A stretch of 64,000 bases of DNA. Source: Actinacidiphila alni (lineage in GTDB: Bacteria > Actinomycetota > Actinomycetes > Streptomycetales > Streptomycetaceae). Position numbers and translations under genes: made by a program. The stretch's first letter is position 1. Each line of letters begins with the position of its first letter. The notes beneath the pieces were generated by a model. The model saw only the letters and a program-made list of their open reading frames with translations, was not told the DNA's origin and did no database searches. The DNA lies in contig NZ_FONG01000016.1 in assembly GCF_900112845.1 (NCBI RefSeq), forward strand, positions 1-64,000, given 5' to 3'. This document shows positions 52,981-63,070 of the stretch, one piece after another.

Positions 52981-55802
52981 ACCCGGTCTCCCACTCTCAA
53001 CTCCGTGCTCTCCCGCCGCCGTCCGCTCACCCACACCTGGATCAGCAGCACCGCACAGGCCAGTATCAGCAGTCCCACCGACGGCAGCGCCAGCGACCAC
53101 GGATCGGCCCGCAGACCGAGGCCGAAGTCGACCGGCACGAGATTCTGCGGTCCGGTGCCGAAGGTCAGTGCCCGCAGGTCGACGCCCGGGCCGAGCAGCG
53201 GTATCACCGCCAGGCCCACCAGGACACCGCCGACGGCGGCGAGCAGCGCCTGCGGCAGCATCTCCAGCAGCACCAGCCGCCGCGACTGCCGCCGCGTCAT
53301 GCCCATGGTGCGCAGCCGCGCCAGCAGCGTGGCCCGTTGCGGGGCCGCCTGGAGCAGCGACAGCAGCAGGGCGAGCGCGCTGTAGAGGGCGCCCGCGGCG
53401 ACCGCCGCCAGATAGATCGAGCGTGCCCCGTGCTGCAACGGGGTGTCCGACAGCGCCGCCCGCTGCTCGTCGCGCAGCAGCACCGTCACGAAGGCCGTGC
53501 TCTCCCGGGCGACCTTGTGCAGCGCCGCGCCGTCGATGTGCGTGCCGGGCGCGTCCATCGCCAGCAGCACATTGGGGCCGGTGTACTGGCTGAAGGCGGC
53601 CATGTCGGGGTGCAGGGCGGCCAGTTGCTCCGAGGAGACGATCACGAAGTCGGTGCCGGGCGCGGCCGGCGTGGCCGACAGCACGGCCGCCCGGCGGATG
53701 TCCACCGAGCCCACCGCGGCCTGCACGCTCGCCGTGTCGTCGCCGAGCACCGCGGCCAGGTGCGGGGAGAGCACCGCGGGCAGCGGCTCCTTCGCCGCGG
53801 CCTTGCCGAACAGCCCGGCGGGGAAGGCCGGCAGCCCGATGGCGTGGGTCAGCCTCGCGTACGCGGCCGGGTCCACGATCACCAGCGAATACGGCAGGCC
53901 GAAGGGCGCCGCGGGGCTGTTGGGCTCCACCCGGGCGGTCACCACCTGCCCGACGCCCGGCACCTTCCTGACCTCGTCCGGCAGTTGCAGGGACAGCGAG
54001 AACCTGGCGTCGATCCGCGCGTCCGCGCCGACGGTGGCGGTCGCCGCCCGGTCCCTGCCGTGGTCGATCCCGGCCAGCACCGAGCCGCCGAAGGACGCCA
54101 CGGTCAGCGACACCAGCAGGGCCAGCAGCGGCAGTTGGCTGGTGGCGGGGGAGCGGCCCGCGCGGGCCAGGCCCAGGTGGGTGACCGCGCCGGACAGCCG
54201 GGACGCGGGGCGGGCCAGCAGCCGCAGCGGCAGCGGATACACCCGCAGCAGCACCAGCGCCGCCGCGACCGCCACCAGCACCGGCGCCGCCGCCAGATAC
54301 GGGTCGCTCCCGCTGTCCGTGCCGCGGTGCCGCAGCGCCACCACGGCGCCCACCACCAGTACGGTCACGGTCAGTTCGGTCACCAGCCTGCGCCGCGTCG
54401 GCCGGGCCGAGGCGACGTCCTCCCGGCCGGCCGGGCGCGGCCGCCGGGCCAGCACCGCGGCCCGCAGCGGCAGCGCGAGCGCGGCGACCGCCGTCACCAG
54501 GGCGCCGAGCAGCACGGACTGCCCGTACCGCTGGGTCGGCAGCACCAGCAGCGCCAGCACGGTGCCGAGCACTCCGCCGGGCAGGGCGGCGGCCGAGGTC
54601 TCGCCGAGCAGCCGCCGTACGATGCCGCGCAGCCCCGCGCCGCGCGAGCGCAGCAGCGCGATCTCGCCGCGCCGCCGCTCGGCGGCGAGACCGCCCGCCA
54701 TCAGCAGCACCGCGAAGGCGGTGGTGCCGACCCCGACCGCCGCGATCAGCACCAGCGGCTGAGCGGCCTCGCGGTCGGCGTCGTAGCCCTGGAGGACGGT
54801 GCCGAGGCCGCCGGTGAGGTGGATGGTGTTGTCCGAGGCGTCCGACGTCAGCTGCACCGCGTCCGGGCCGCTGTCGAAGGAGGCCAGCTCCTTCAGCATC
54901 CCGGACACGTCGTGCGCGGTCAGGCCGTCGCCGATCAGCGGGTGGTGCCAGTACCGGTCGATGGTGGTGCCGAGCAGCGGCATCGAGTGCGCGGCGGCCC
55001 GGTCGACGAAGAGCGCGAAGTGCCAGTACGGCTTGGGGTCCTCGCCCGGCGGGGTGTTCGGCGTGGAGATCATCGGCGCCAGCAGGTCGGCGTCGTCGGT
55101 CCAGTACGGGCTGGCCGGGTCGAGCGGTGTGACGATACCGGTGATGCGGACGGTCAGCGGGATCGGGGAGCGGCTGTTCAGGTGCAGGGTGCGGCCGACC
55201 GCGAGGTGCAGGGTCTTCGCGGTCTTCTCGGTGACGACGGCCTCCACCGACTGCGGGGCCGGGGCGCCGGAGATGTCCGGCGCGTGGTGCGGCAGCCGTC
55301 CGGCGGCCAGCCGGGTGTGCTTGTCGAGCCCGGCCTGCGCGACCAGGCTTGCGGCGGGCAGGTGGGCGGAGAGCTTCGGCAGTCCGGGGTCGGGCACCGT
55401 GGCCTCCGCGGTGCGCACCCCGATCACGGCCCGGTCGCCCTTGCCGACCGTCAGCGGCGGGCGCACCAGCCGCTGGAAGATCCGCTCGACGTCGTCGATG
55501 ACGTCCGGGCCGAGCGGGTCGACCGTGTCACCGGCGTTGGCGTCGAAGCCGCTGGCCAGGCTGACGTCCCGGTCGAGCGGCTTGGCGTGCCGGACGGCCT
55601 CGCGCAGCGCGTGGTCCTGGTAGCGGTCGACGGACCGGGGGAGCGCGGCGGCCAGGAAGGCGGTGGCCAGGACCAGCGCGGCCGTCGTGAGCGCGGCGGC
55701 AGGCGCCGACCGCAGCCGGACCCGTACCCAGGAGGTGTCCATCCGCGCCCCGGCGTCCGGGCCGGGGACCGGCGGCGTCACCGTCTCGTCGTCGTCCGGC
55801 AT
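52977..55802 (-). CDS. FtsX-type ABC permease 1
   Basis: A 941-residue permease. One helix near 33-55 is followed by a large extracellular domain to about 345, a first FtsX core of three to four helices, more helices between 460 and 580, a second extracellular domain to about 800 and a last FtsX core (LYSALALLLSLLQAAP to the end). This double MacB layout with mechanotransmission domains is typical of Streptomyces giant permeases. It is separated from permease 2 by one base. It is expected to form a complex with the ATPase and permease 2. Confidence 0.9.
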   Translation of the reverse strand: MPDDDETVTPPVPGPDAGARMDTSWVRVRLRSAPAAALTTAALVLATAFLAAALPRSVDRYQDHALREAVRHAKPLDRDVSLASGFDANAGDTVDPLGPDVIDDVERIFQRLVRPPLTVGKGDRAVIGVRTAEATVPDPGLPKLSAHLPAASLVAQAGLDKHTRLAAGRLPHHAPDISGAPAPQSVEAVVTEKTAKTLHLAVGRTLHLNSRSPIPLTVRITGIVTPLDPASPYWTDDADLLAPMISTPNTPPGEDPKPYWHFALFVDRAAAHSMPLLGTTIDRYWHHPLIGDGLTAHDVSGMLKELASFDSGPDAVQLTSDASDNTIHLTGGLGTVLQGYDADREAAQPLVLIAAVGVGTTAFAVLLMAGGLAAERRRGEIALLRSRGAGLRGIVRRLLGETSAAALPGGVLGTVLALLVLPTQRYGQSVLLGALVTAVAALALPLRAAVLARRPRPAGREDVASARPTRRRLVTELTVTVLVVGAVVALRHRGTDSGSDPYLAAAPVLVAVAAALVLLRVYPLPLRLLARPASRLSGAVTHLGLARAGRSPATSQLPLLALLVSLTVASFGGSVLAGIDHGRDRAATATVGADARIDARFSLSLQLPDEVRKVPGVGQVVTARVEPNSPAAPFGLPYSLVIVDPAAYARLTHAIGLPAFPAGLFGKAAAKEPLPAVLSPHLAAVLGDDTASVQAAVGSVDIRRAAVLSATPAAPGTDFVIVSSEQLAALHPDMAAFSQYTGPNVLLAMDAPGTHIDGAALHKVARESTAFVTVLLRDEQRAALSDTPLQHGARSIYLAAVAAGALYSALALLLSLLQAAPQRATLLARLRTMGMTRRQSRRLVLLEMLPQALLAAVGGVLVGLAVIPLLGPGVDLRALTFGTGPQNLVPVDFGLGLRADPWSLALPSVGLLILACAVLLIQVWVSGRRRESTELRVGDRV

Positions 55803-55803
55803 G

Positions 55804-58800
55804 TCAGTCCTCCCCCTGGCGGCGCAGCGCGGTCGCCGGGTCGCCGCGGCGCACGGCGGTGGCCAGGACGACGATCAGTGGTGCGATCAGTACGACGCCC
55901 AGCAGTTGGGCGAGCGGCCCGGCGGGCAGCTTGACGAGCAGTTTCGGCACGGGCTGCGCGGCCTGGGAGGTGAGCACGATCAACGGGGTGACAAGACGGG
56001 TCAGCAGCGCCCCCAGCACCACCCCCACGACCAGGGAGATCAGCACCAGCAGTCCCTGCTCGGCGGCGATCATCCGGGCCAGCTTGCGGCGCGGCGCACC
56101 GAGCGCGCGCAGCACCGCGAATTCCGTGGCGCGCTCCCGGATCGCGCCCACCGAGCTGACCGCGAAGCCGACCGCGGCCAGCACCGCGGCGGCGACCACC
56201 GCCGCGGGCAGCGCCGACTGCGGCCCGGCGCCCAGCGGATCGGCCCGCAGGTCCCGCGCGGTCTCGTCGCGGACGAGCATGGCGTCGATGTCCGTACGGT
56301 CGCGCAGCGCCGCGGCCACCTTCGCGGACGCGCCCGGCGCGGTCGCCAGCCACCATTCCGAGGGCTGCATCGCCAGCGAGTCCTGCGCCTCCAGGAAGCG
56401 GTTGACCGAGTCCAGGTCGAGCACCAGCGCCCCGGCGTCCTTCTTCTCCGCGTCCTGCGCCTCCTGCGTGGAGGTGGTGGACGCGGTGGTGTCGCTCGCG
56501 CCCTGGTCGGTGGTGCCGGGCACGGCGTGCACGGAACCGGTGATCCTGACGGTGGCCTCCACACCGTTGAGCAGCACCTGCACCGAACTGCCGACCTTCG
56601 CGCCGACCGCCTTGAGGTAGGAGTCGGTGGCGATCGCCGGGAGCACCGTCAGCGGGGGAGTCTTGACGCGCATGCGGAAGGTGACGGCAGGCCCGCCGCC
56701 GTAGCTGTCGGGGTCCACATAGGTGGAGCCGGTGCGGTAGTCCAGGCTCATCAGCGCGGGGCCGCCCATGACCAGGGGCTTGACGACCGGGTGCTTGGTG
56801 TCCGGGCTGTTGGCGTACGCCGGGTCGTCGAAGCTCGGCTGTACGTCCCACGCGCCCGCGCCGCCCTTCTCCGCCGCCAGCGGGGTCGCGGCGCCGTCCG
56901 GCCCGATCGTGCGGGCCGAGGCGATGGTCAGCCGGTGCGACTCGTCCTTGGCGTACAGCGCGTAGCCGACGTCGATCCGCATCAGCCGCAGCGGCCCGGC
57001 CGGCGCGCCGCCCGCCGTGCCCTCGGCGGACGACAGGTCGAGCGTCAGCCGGTGCGGGGCGCCGTCCGGCGGCAGGTCGCCGATCGCGAACTGGTACGCC
57101 ACGCCCTTCGCGTCCTTGAGGATCGCGATGAGGTGGTCGGGGCCGAACGTGGACGCGGTCGGCTTCCCGCCGCCGTCCAGCGCGGTCAGCGACGCGGTGA
57201 ACTCCACCGCGCTCGCGTCGCCCGGCACCGTGTAGCCGCCGGTCTCCGCCGACGCGCCCTGCTGCCCGTCCCGCAGCGGCGCGAGCAGGTCCCCGACCGG
57301 CCGCCCGTCGGTGAGGTCGGAGCGGAACCGCATGGCGTCGGCCGCCTGCCGGGTGTCGATGGCCAGCACGGTGGCGTGCCGCTGCTCGGTGAGCAGCAGT
57401 TCGTCGCGGGCCGCGGGCGCCGCGGCGGTGATGCCCGGCACCTTCGCGTAGATCCCGGCCTGCCCGAACGGCGGGGTCGTCATGCCGGTGACACGGATGT
57501 CGGCGCCGACGGTGAAGTCCGCCTGGTCGTGCTGTGACCGGTCCCAGCTCGCGCCCTGCCCGATCGCGAACATGCCCATCGCCACGGCCAGTACCAGCAG
57601 CAGCACCGCGCTCGCGCCGCGCCGCGGCCGGCGCGCGAACTGCCAGCCCGCCAGCGCCAGGGCGAGCCCGCTGCCGCGCGCGGCCCGCCGCTCGCCGAGC
57701 TTCGCCGCCAGCGGCAGCAGCCGCAGCACCAGGACGGTGCCGGCCAGCAGGCACAGCGCGGGCGCGGCGACCAGCACCGGGTCCACACCGAGGCCGCCGC
57801 CGGTGCCGGAGGTCAGCGCGCCGCTGCCGGACGCCTTGCGGTGCAACTGCCAGTAGGCGACGCCCGCGATGACCAGCAGGCCGATGTCCGCGCCGGCCTG
57901 GAGCGCGCCGGGCAGCGCGCCGCGCCGCGACCGCGCCGACCGCTCGGCCGCGTAGCTGCCGCCCCCGCGCAGCGCCGGCACGATCACCGCGAAGGCGCAG
58001 GCCAGTGCCGCGCACACCGCGACCAGCCAGGCGGCGCCGTCACTGCCGCTGTTGAGGGTGACGCCGGTGCGGGCCATCGCGCCGGTCCCGGACAGGAAGC
58101 GGGTCACCGGCCCGGCGAGCAGCGGCGCCACCAACGCCGCGGGCACCGCGAGCAGCAGCGCCTCACCGGCCGCGAGCCTGGCCACCCGGGACCGGGAGCC
58201 GCCGCGGGCGCGCAGCAGCGAGGTCTCGCCCGCCCGTTCCTCGGCGAGGAGTTGGGCGACCAGCAGCAGCGCGAAGCCCGCCAGGATGATCAGCTGGAGC
58301 GCGCCGATCAGCAGGGTGGAGCGGGTGACCAGCAGGCTGCGGCGCAGCGCGTCCAGCAGCGACGGCAGCCCGCTGGAGACCTGCGCGTCGGCGGTGGCCT
58401 GGGCGTTCTGCAACTCGGCGACGGCGTCGCGGGTGCCGGCCTCCAGCGCGTCCATCCGGCTGGTGCTCGCGCCGCGGAAGTCGGCGGTGCCCTGCCAGGA
58501 CATCTCCGCGGCGGTCACCCGCCCGGAGCCGAAGGTGCCGTCGTCCACGAGCATCGGCCCGTACGTGGTGAACGCCAGGGTGTGGATGCCGCGTCCGTCG
58601 AGCGGGTCGAGGTGCCAGTACGGCGCGCTCGCGTCGACCGGCCGGTACAGGCCGGTGACGCGGATGTGCAGCGGGGCGCCGCCGAGCCGGTTGGTCAGCG
58701 TGATGACGCTGCCGGTGCGGACCTTGAGCGCCTGCGCGGCGGTGACCGGGACGGCGACGGCGACCTCGGCGGCGCCCTTGGCGGCGGGCGCGGGCCAGCT

Positions 58801-59208
58801 GCCCTCGGTGAGCGTGACGCGCGAGCGGTCGAAGGTGGCCAGCAGCGTCAGGTCGGGGTCGCTGCTCTTGGGCGACCCCGCGGGCCGCAGCGCGAGCGGC
58901 AGCCCGTACGGCCCGGACCGGGTGCTCGACCGTACGGTGGCGGGCAGTCCGGCGAAGGCTCCGGCGACCGTCTTGCGGACGGCCGAATCCAGCCCCTGCC
59001 GGTTCTCCGGGGTGACATTGGCCTGGACCTCGACCGTGGACCGCCCCGCGGCCTGGTGCTGCAGCGTCCTGCGCAGCGCGGCGTCGCCGATCGCGCTGGT
59101 GAACGCGGTGAAGGTGGCCAGGACGGAGGTGGTCAGGACCACCGTCAGAAGCGCCGCAGTCAACAGCAACCGGTGCGCGCGCACGCGCAGGAGTACGAAT
59201 CCGGTCAC
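55804..59208 (-). CDS. FtsX-type ABC permease 2
   Basis: A 1134-residue permease of the same plan: N-terminal helix at about 12-33 (LLLTAALLTVVLTTSVLATF), extracellular domain, helices around 295-370, further helices around 390-530, a second extracellular domain and a final core ending ALLTRLVTPLIVL and LLGVVLIAPLIVVLATAV. It differs from permease 1 in sequence, so the pair is heteromeric. The GTG at 59208 is the first start and heads the operon of three. The cargo is unknown; the system may be mechanical like FtsEX or MacB. Confidence 0.9.
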   Translation of the reverse strand: MTGFVLLRVRAHRLLLTAALLTVVLTTSVLATFTAFTSAIGDAALRRTLQHQAAGRSTVEVQANVTPENRQGLDSAVRKTVAGAFAGLPATVRSSTRSGPYGLPLALRPAGSPKSSDPDLTLLATFDRSRVTLTEGSWPAPAAKGAAEVAVAVPVTAAQALKVRTGSVITLTNRLGGAPLHIRVTGLYRPVDASAPYWHLDPLDGRGIHTLAFTTYGPMLVDDGTFGSGRVTAAEMSWQGTADFRGASTSRMDALEAGTRDAVAELQNAQATADAQVSSGLPSLLDALRRSLLVTRSTLLIGALQLIILAGFALLLVAQLLAEERAGETSLLRARGGSRSRVARLAAGEALLLAVPAALVAPLLAGPVTRFLSGTGAMARTGVTLNSGSDGAAWLVAVCAALACAFAVIVPALRGGGSYAAERSARSRRGALPGALQAGADIGLLVIAGVAYWQLHRKASGSGALTSGTGGGLGVDPVLVAAPALCLLAGTVLVLRLLPLAAKLGERRAARGSGLALALAGWQFARRPRRGASAVLLLVLAVAMGMFAIGQGASWDRSQHDQADFTVGADIRVTGMTTPPFGQAGIYAKVPGITAAAPAARDELLLTEQRHATVLAIDTRQAADAMRFRSDLTDGRPVGDLLAPLRDGQQGASAETGGYTVPGDASAVEFTASLTALDGGGKPTASTFGPDHLIAILKDAKGVAYQFAIGDLPPDGAPHRLTLDLSSAEGTAGGAPAGPLRLMRIDVGYALYAKDESHRLTIASARTIGPDGAATPLAAEKGGAGAWDVQPSFDDPAYANSPDTKHPVVKPLVMGGPALMSLDYRTGSTYVDPDSYGGGPAVTFRMRVKTPPLTVLPAIATDSYLKAVGAKVGSSVQVLLNGVEATVRITGSVHAVPGTTDQGASDTTASTTSTQEAQDAEKKDAGALVLDLDSVNRFLEAQDSLAMQPSEWWLATAPGASAKVAAALRDRTDIDAMLVRDETARDLRADPLGAGPQSALPAAVVAAAVLAAVGFAVSSVGAIRERATEFAVLRALGAPRRKLARMIAAEQGLLVLISLVVGVVLGALLTRLVTPLIVLTSQAAQPVPKLLVKLPAGPLAQLLGVVLIAPLIVVLATAVRRGDPATALRRQGED

Positions 59209-59338
59209 CTACGAGCCCCCGTCCTTTTACTGACGGGATGTTCTCAAACGGCGCCAGTGGTGAATAGTGCGGGAGATTGTCGAAATACGATCGTGACCGG
59301 CCGGAAAGCGGACGCCGTTCCTCCGCTGTGCGCGGTTT

Positions 59339-59743
59339 TCAGCCGGGGGTGTTGACCATGGAAGCGGCCGCGTACACCAGGTAGTCCCACAGCTGCTGTT
59401 CGTGTGCGGGTTCGAGCGCCAACTCGTCGACGGCGGCGCGCATGTGGCGCAGCCACGCGTCGTGCGCGGCCCGGTCCACCGCGAAGGGGGCGTGCCGCAT
59501 CCGCAGCCGCGGGTGGCCGCGTTCCTCGCTGTACGTGCGGGGGCCGCCCCAGTACTGCATGAGGAACAGCCGCAGCCGGTCCTCGGCCGGGCCGAGGTCC
59601 TCCTCCGGGTACATCGCCCGCAGTTCGGGATCGGCCGCCACCCCCTGGTAGAAGACGTGCACCAGCCGGCGGAAGGTATCCTCGCCGCCGACCAGCTCGT
59701 AGAACGTCTGCTGCTGCACCGTGCCGCGCGGGATCTCATTCAC
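59339..59743 (-). CDS. group II truncated haemoglobin (GlbO-like)
   Basis: A 134-residue truncated globin. Tyr B10 is in HVFYQGV, the proximal His in RMRHAPF, and the group II Trp G8 in HDAWLRHM; ELVGGEDTFRRLV opens the fold. Such proteins bind oxygen or react with peroxide and NO. The start is the GTG at 59743; the longer frame to 60001 runs into the divergent methyltransferase gene. It stands alone between the ABC operon and that gene. Confidence 0.93.
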   Translation of the reverse strand: MNEIPRGTVQQQTFYELVGGEDTFRRLVHVFYQGVAADPELRAMYPEEDLGPAEDRLRLFLMQYWGGPRTYSEERGHPRLRMRHAPFAVDRAAHDAWLRHMRAAVDELALEPAHEQQLWDYLVYAAASMVNTPG

Positions 59744-59816
59744 ACCCCCATGGTCGCAGAAGGAGCGGCCGAGTACCGGAGTCGTAGGACCGGGGACAGG
59801 GGCGCACGATGGAGGT

Positions 59817-61070
59817 ATGGCGCAATCCGACCAGGAACCGGACGCGGGCCAGGACGCGGACCCGGGTACGGATCCGGGCGTGGACGCAGAATCGTACCCG
59901 GACGCGGACGCGGACCCCGGTACGGCCGGGCGGCACCGGTCGGCCGCGGCCGCGCTGCGCTCCCGCATGGTCCGCCGGATCGCGGCGGGCGGCGGCCTCA
60001 CCGACCCGGCCTGGCGGGCCGCCTTCGCCGAGGTGCCCCGGCACCTGTTCGTGCCGCGCTATTTCCGCCCGCTGCCCGGCGGCGGCCACGATCTGCTCAG
60101 CGCCGCCGACCCGGACCCGCGCCGCCGGCTGCGCTGGCTCGCGGGCGCCTACGCCGACCGGCCGGTCGCCACCCATGTGGTGGACGGCGAACTCCTCTCC
60201 TCCAGCAGCCAGCCGTCGCTGATGGCCCTGATGTGCCAGGCCCTGGACATCAGCGGCGGCGAGCGGGTGCTGGAGATCGGCGCGGGCACCGGTTACAACG
60301 CGGCGCTGCTCGCGCACCGGCTCGGCGCCGGACCCCGCACGGGCGCCGTCACCACCGTCGACCTCGACGAGCGGATCACCGCCGCCGCCCGCGCGCACCT
60401 GGCCGCGTACGGCACCCCCGCCGCCCGGTCCGTCACGGTGGTCACCGGCGACGGCGCACGCGGGCATCGGGCGGGCGCCCCGTACGACCGGGTGATCGTC
60501 GCCTGTGAGCTGCCGTCGCTGCCGGTCGCCCTGCTCGGCCAGTGCCGGCCGGAGGCCCGGATCCTCGCGCCCTTCGCGACCGGTCTGGTCGCGCTGACCG
60601 TGCGGAGCGCGACCGCCGCCGAGGGCCGCTTCCTGTCCACCCCGGCCTTCTTCGTCCCGCTGCGCGGCCCTTCCACGACGGCCGCCGCCGAACCGGCCGC
60701 CGCCGAATCGACCGACCGGGGGAGCACCGTACGCGGCACCGGCACCCCGCCGCGCGTCATCGGCAACGACCTCTTCCGTTTCCTGCTCACCCTCCTCGCG
60801 GGCCCGCTCGACCTCACCTGGTCCCCGGGGTCCGGCACCGCCCGGCTGCTGGCCGCCGACGGCTCCGCCGCCCGCACCACACCCGACGGGCTGACCCGGA
60901 TCAGCGGCCCGCGCGACCTGTGGGCGCTGGTGGAGTCCGCGCACACCGTCTTCCGCGACCTCGGCCACCCGGCCAGGACCCGCTTCGGGCTCACCGTCGA
61001 CGGCCCGCGCCAGTGGACCTGGCTGGACGACCCGGCAGGCCCGTACCGCTGGCCGGTCCGCACCCGATAG
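59817..61070 (+). CDS. PCMT-like SAM methyltransferase
   Basis: A 417-residue protein. Residues 1-45 are a low-complexity Asp/Pro-rich stretch. The enzyme core has LTDPAWRAAFAEVPRHLFVPRYF, SQPSLMALMCQALDI and the SAM loop VLEIGAGTGYNAALLA, as in protein-L-isoaspartate methyltransferases, then an extra C-terminal domain of about 180 residues. It may repair isoaspartyl proteins or act on a peptide. The site GGAGG lies too close to the ATG at 59817, so the start is uncertain; translation may begin further in. Confidence 0.82.
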   Translation: MAQSDQEPDAGQDADPGTDPGVDAESYPDADADPGTAGRHRSAAAALRSRMVRRIAAGGGLTDPAWRAAFAEVPRHLFVPRYFRPLPGGGHDLLSAADPDPRRRLRWLAGAYADRPVATHVVDGELLSSSSQPSLMALMCQALDISGGERVLEIGAGTGYNAALLAHRLGAGPRTGAVTTVDLDERITAAARAHLAAYGTPAARSVTVVTGDGARGHRAGAPYDRVIVACELPSLPVALLGQCRPEARILAPFATGLVALTVRSATAAEGRFLSTPAFFVPLRGPSTTAAAEPAAAESTDRGSTVRGTGTPPRVIGNDLFRFLLTLLAGPLDLTWSPGSGTARLLAADGSAARTTPDGLTRISGPRDLWALVESAHTVFRDLGHPARTRFGLTVDGPRQWTWLDDPAGPYRWPVRTR

Positions 61071-61076
61071 ACGGAG

Positions 61077-61811
61077 TCAGCCGGACAGCGGCTCCCACAC
61101 CGCCGCGTCGTGCGCGAAGAGCACCTGCCGCGGGTCGAGGGCGAGCAGCCGCTCCACCCACGGGTCGGGCTCCGGCAGTGGCTCGCCGGCCCCGGCGGCC
61201 CGGGCCCGCGCCGCCAGTTCCGCGGCGGCGAAGTCCGAGGCGGAGGTGTGCGTCTGGCCCGCCAGGATGACCGTGCCGTTCGGCCGCCGCAGCACCAGCG
61301 ACTGGTGGCCCGCCGTGTGCCCGGGGGTCGGCAGGATCCACAGCCCCGGGCGGATCTCGGCCTCGCCGTCCAGCTCCTCGAAGACCGCGCCGGGGAAGTC
61401 GACCAGTTCCTCGATCGTGTGCCCGCCGGCGCGCGCCAGCGCCAGTTCGGCGCGCTGGGTGAGCAACGGGGTGCCGGGGAAGAGCGGATTGCCGCCGATG
61501 TGGTCGAAGTGCAGATGGCAGTTGACCACCAGCGCGATGTCCGCGGGCGTCACGCCCGCGTCCGCGAGCGCGGCGGGCAGCGGACGGCGGTACGGGCGGT
61601 AGTGCGCGTCCGTCTCCGGGTCCGCGGCGCCGATCCCGGTGTCGAAGAGCAGCAATTCCCCGCCGTGGTCGACCAGATACGCCAGCGCCGGCTCCACCCG
61701 AGGCCGCCCGTCACCGGTCTCGGAATCGGGCCGGACGAACCACCCCAGATCCAGCCGTCGCACCGCCGCACCGGCCCCCGTACCCGTACTGGTGCCGCCG
61801 ACCGGGGTCAC
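61077..61811 (-). CDS. MBL-fold metallo-hydrolase
   Basis: A 244-residue metallo-beta-lactamase-fold hydrolase. CHLHFDHIGG is the HxHxDH zinc motif; further ligands are PTPGHTAGHQSLV and the C-terminal FAHDAAVWE. It resembles the lactonase/N-acyl homoserine lactonase-like group, but the substrate is not clear. I use the GTG at 61811 because it overlaps the stop of the FHA gene (GTGA); a GTG at 61838 would give nine more residues. Confidence 0.85.
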   Translation of the reverse strand: MTPVGGTSTGTGAGAAVRRLDLGWFVRPDSETGDGRPRVEPALAYLVDHGGELLLFDTGIGAADPETDAHYRPYRRPLPAALADAGVTPADIALVVNCHLHFDHIGGNPLFPGTPLLTQRAELALARAGGHTIEELVDFPGAVFEELDGEAEIRPGLWILPTPGHTAGHQSLVLRRPNGTVILAGQTHTSASDFAAAELAARARAAGAGEPLPEPDPWVERLLALDPRQVLFAHDAAVWEPLSG

Positions 61812-62929
61812 GCGCGGCGCAGGGTGATCGTCGTCCACGCCCCGACGTGCACCCGGTCGCCCTCGGCCAGCGGGATCGGGGTGTACGCCGGGATGGTGTC
61901 CTCGCCGAGGTTGACCGTGGTGCCGTTGGTCGAATTCTGGTCGACCACCGCCCAGCTGCCGTCCGGCTGCTGCACCAGCACCGCGTGCTGGTGCGAGACG
62001 CCCGGGTCCTCGGGGCCGCGCGACAGGTCGATGTCGGGCGACTCACCGGTGCTCTGCCGGCGCCGCCCGATGGTCACCTGATTGCCGATCAGCGGGAGTT
62101 GGACCTCCGGCGAGAAGGCCGGGAAGTACAGGCCCTCCGCGTCCGGGCCGCTGCGCGCCATCATCGTCGTGAAGTACTCCCGGTCGGCCGCGACCACCGC
62201 GACCCACGCCGTGCCCGTGCCCGTACCCGCGGCCGGCTGCTGCTCCCCGCTCGACGGCGCGGAGACCGGCCCTGACACCGGCCCTGACACCGGCCCGGAC
62301 ACCGGTCCGGCCGTCGGCGTGGGCGGCGCCGACAGGCCCGACAGCGGCGGAGGCGGGTACGACGACTGCGCGGGCGGCGACTGCTCCGCCACGCCGCCCT
62401 CCGCGGCCTGCCGCGCCTCGGGCGCGGCCGGCGCCGGACCCGGCGCCTTCACCTGCGACGACGGCGGGTCGAGCAGGAAGTCCCCGGACCCCGACGTCAC
62501 CGACTGCTCGGGCAGCGGCTCCGCGGGCCGGTTGACCTGCGACGGCCGCGATCGCTGCGAGTAGTCCGGCGGATACGGCGGGAAGCCGGTGGCCGTGGCC
62601 GGCGGCTGCGGGGGCGGCGCCACGAAGGTGGTCGCCGAATGCGTACGGAAGTTGTAGCGGCACTCCTCGCAGAACAGCGCCATGCCCTCGCGCGGTGTCC
62701 GGCACTGCGGGCACAGCTCGGGGCCCGCGGACCCGTCACCGTCGTACCCGGCGCGCGCGGAGACACCCGGCGAGGTGGACACCGGGGAACTGGACGAGGA
62801 GGCCGACGCGGACGCGGAGGAGGAGGGCGGCCGGGTCCCGTACGAGGACGAGGGCACGGCCATCCGCATCCCGCAGACCTCGCACCAGTCGTCGGTCCCG
62901 GACTCGTGGCCGTTCGGACAAGTCGGCAT
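61808..62929 (-). CDS. FHA-domain protein with zinc ribbons
   Basis: A 373-residue signalling protein. Two zinc ribbons are at the start: CPNGHESGTDDWCEVCG (4-20) and CPQCRTPREGMALFCEEC (about 74-91). A long Pro/Ser-rich disordered part follows, with four GPVS tetrapeptides. The C-terminal FHA domain has the phosphothreonine-binding set IGRRRQST, GVSHQHA and STNGTTVN. It should read Ser/Thr-kinase signals. The VWA gene upstream on the same strand is a common companion, often with a kinase and a PP2C phosphatase. Confidence 0.9.
   Translation of the reverse strand: MPTCPNGHESGTDDWCEVCGMRMAVPSSSYGTRPPSSSASASASSSSSPVSTSPGVSARAGYDGDGSAGPELCPQCRTPREGMALFCEECRYNFRTHSATTFVAPPPQPPATATGFPPYPPDYSQRSRPSQVNRPAEPLPEQSVTSGSGDFLLDPPSSQVKAPGPAPAAPEARQAAEGGVAEQSPPAQSSYPPPPLSGLSAPPTPTAGPVSGPVSGPVSGPVSAPSSGEQQPAAGTGTGTAWVAVVAADREYFTTMMARSGPDAEGLYFPAFSPEVQLPLIGNQVTIGRRRQSTGESPDIDLSRGPEDPGVSHQHAVLVQQPDGSWAVVDQNSTNGTTVNLGEDTIPAYTPIPLAEGDRVHVGAWTTITLRRA
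62260..62315. repeat. 12-bp repeats coding GPVS in the FHA gene
   Basis: Four near-identical 12-bp units (for example GGCCCTGACACC on the plus strand) encode tandem GPVS in the disordered linker. The frame is kept. Confidence 0.75.
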
Positions 62930-63070
62930 GCTGCTGGCTCCCCCTCCGCCGCCGGGGCGGCGTCACAAACCGTGTGCGCTGCTTACGTCCTCACACGTTA
63001 CGTCGTCGCACCGCGGATCCGCACGGGTCGCCCGCCGCCGCGGCCGCCCGCGCGCATTGCCCTGCGCGGC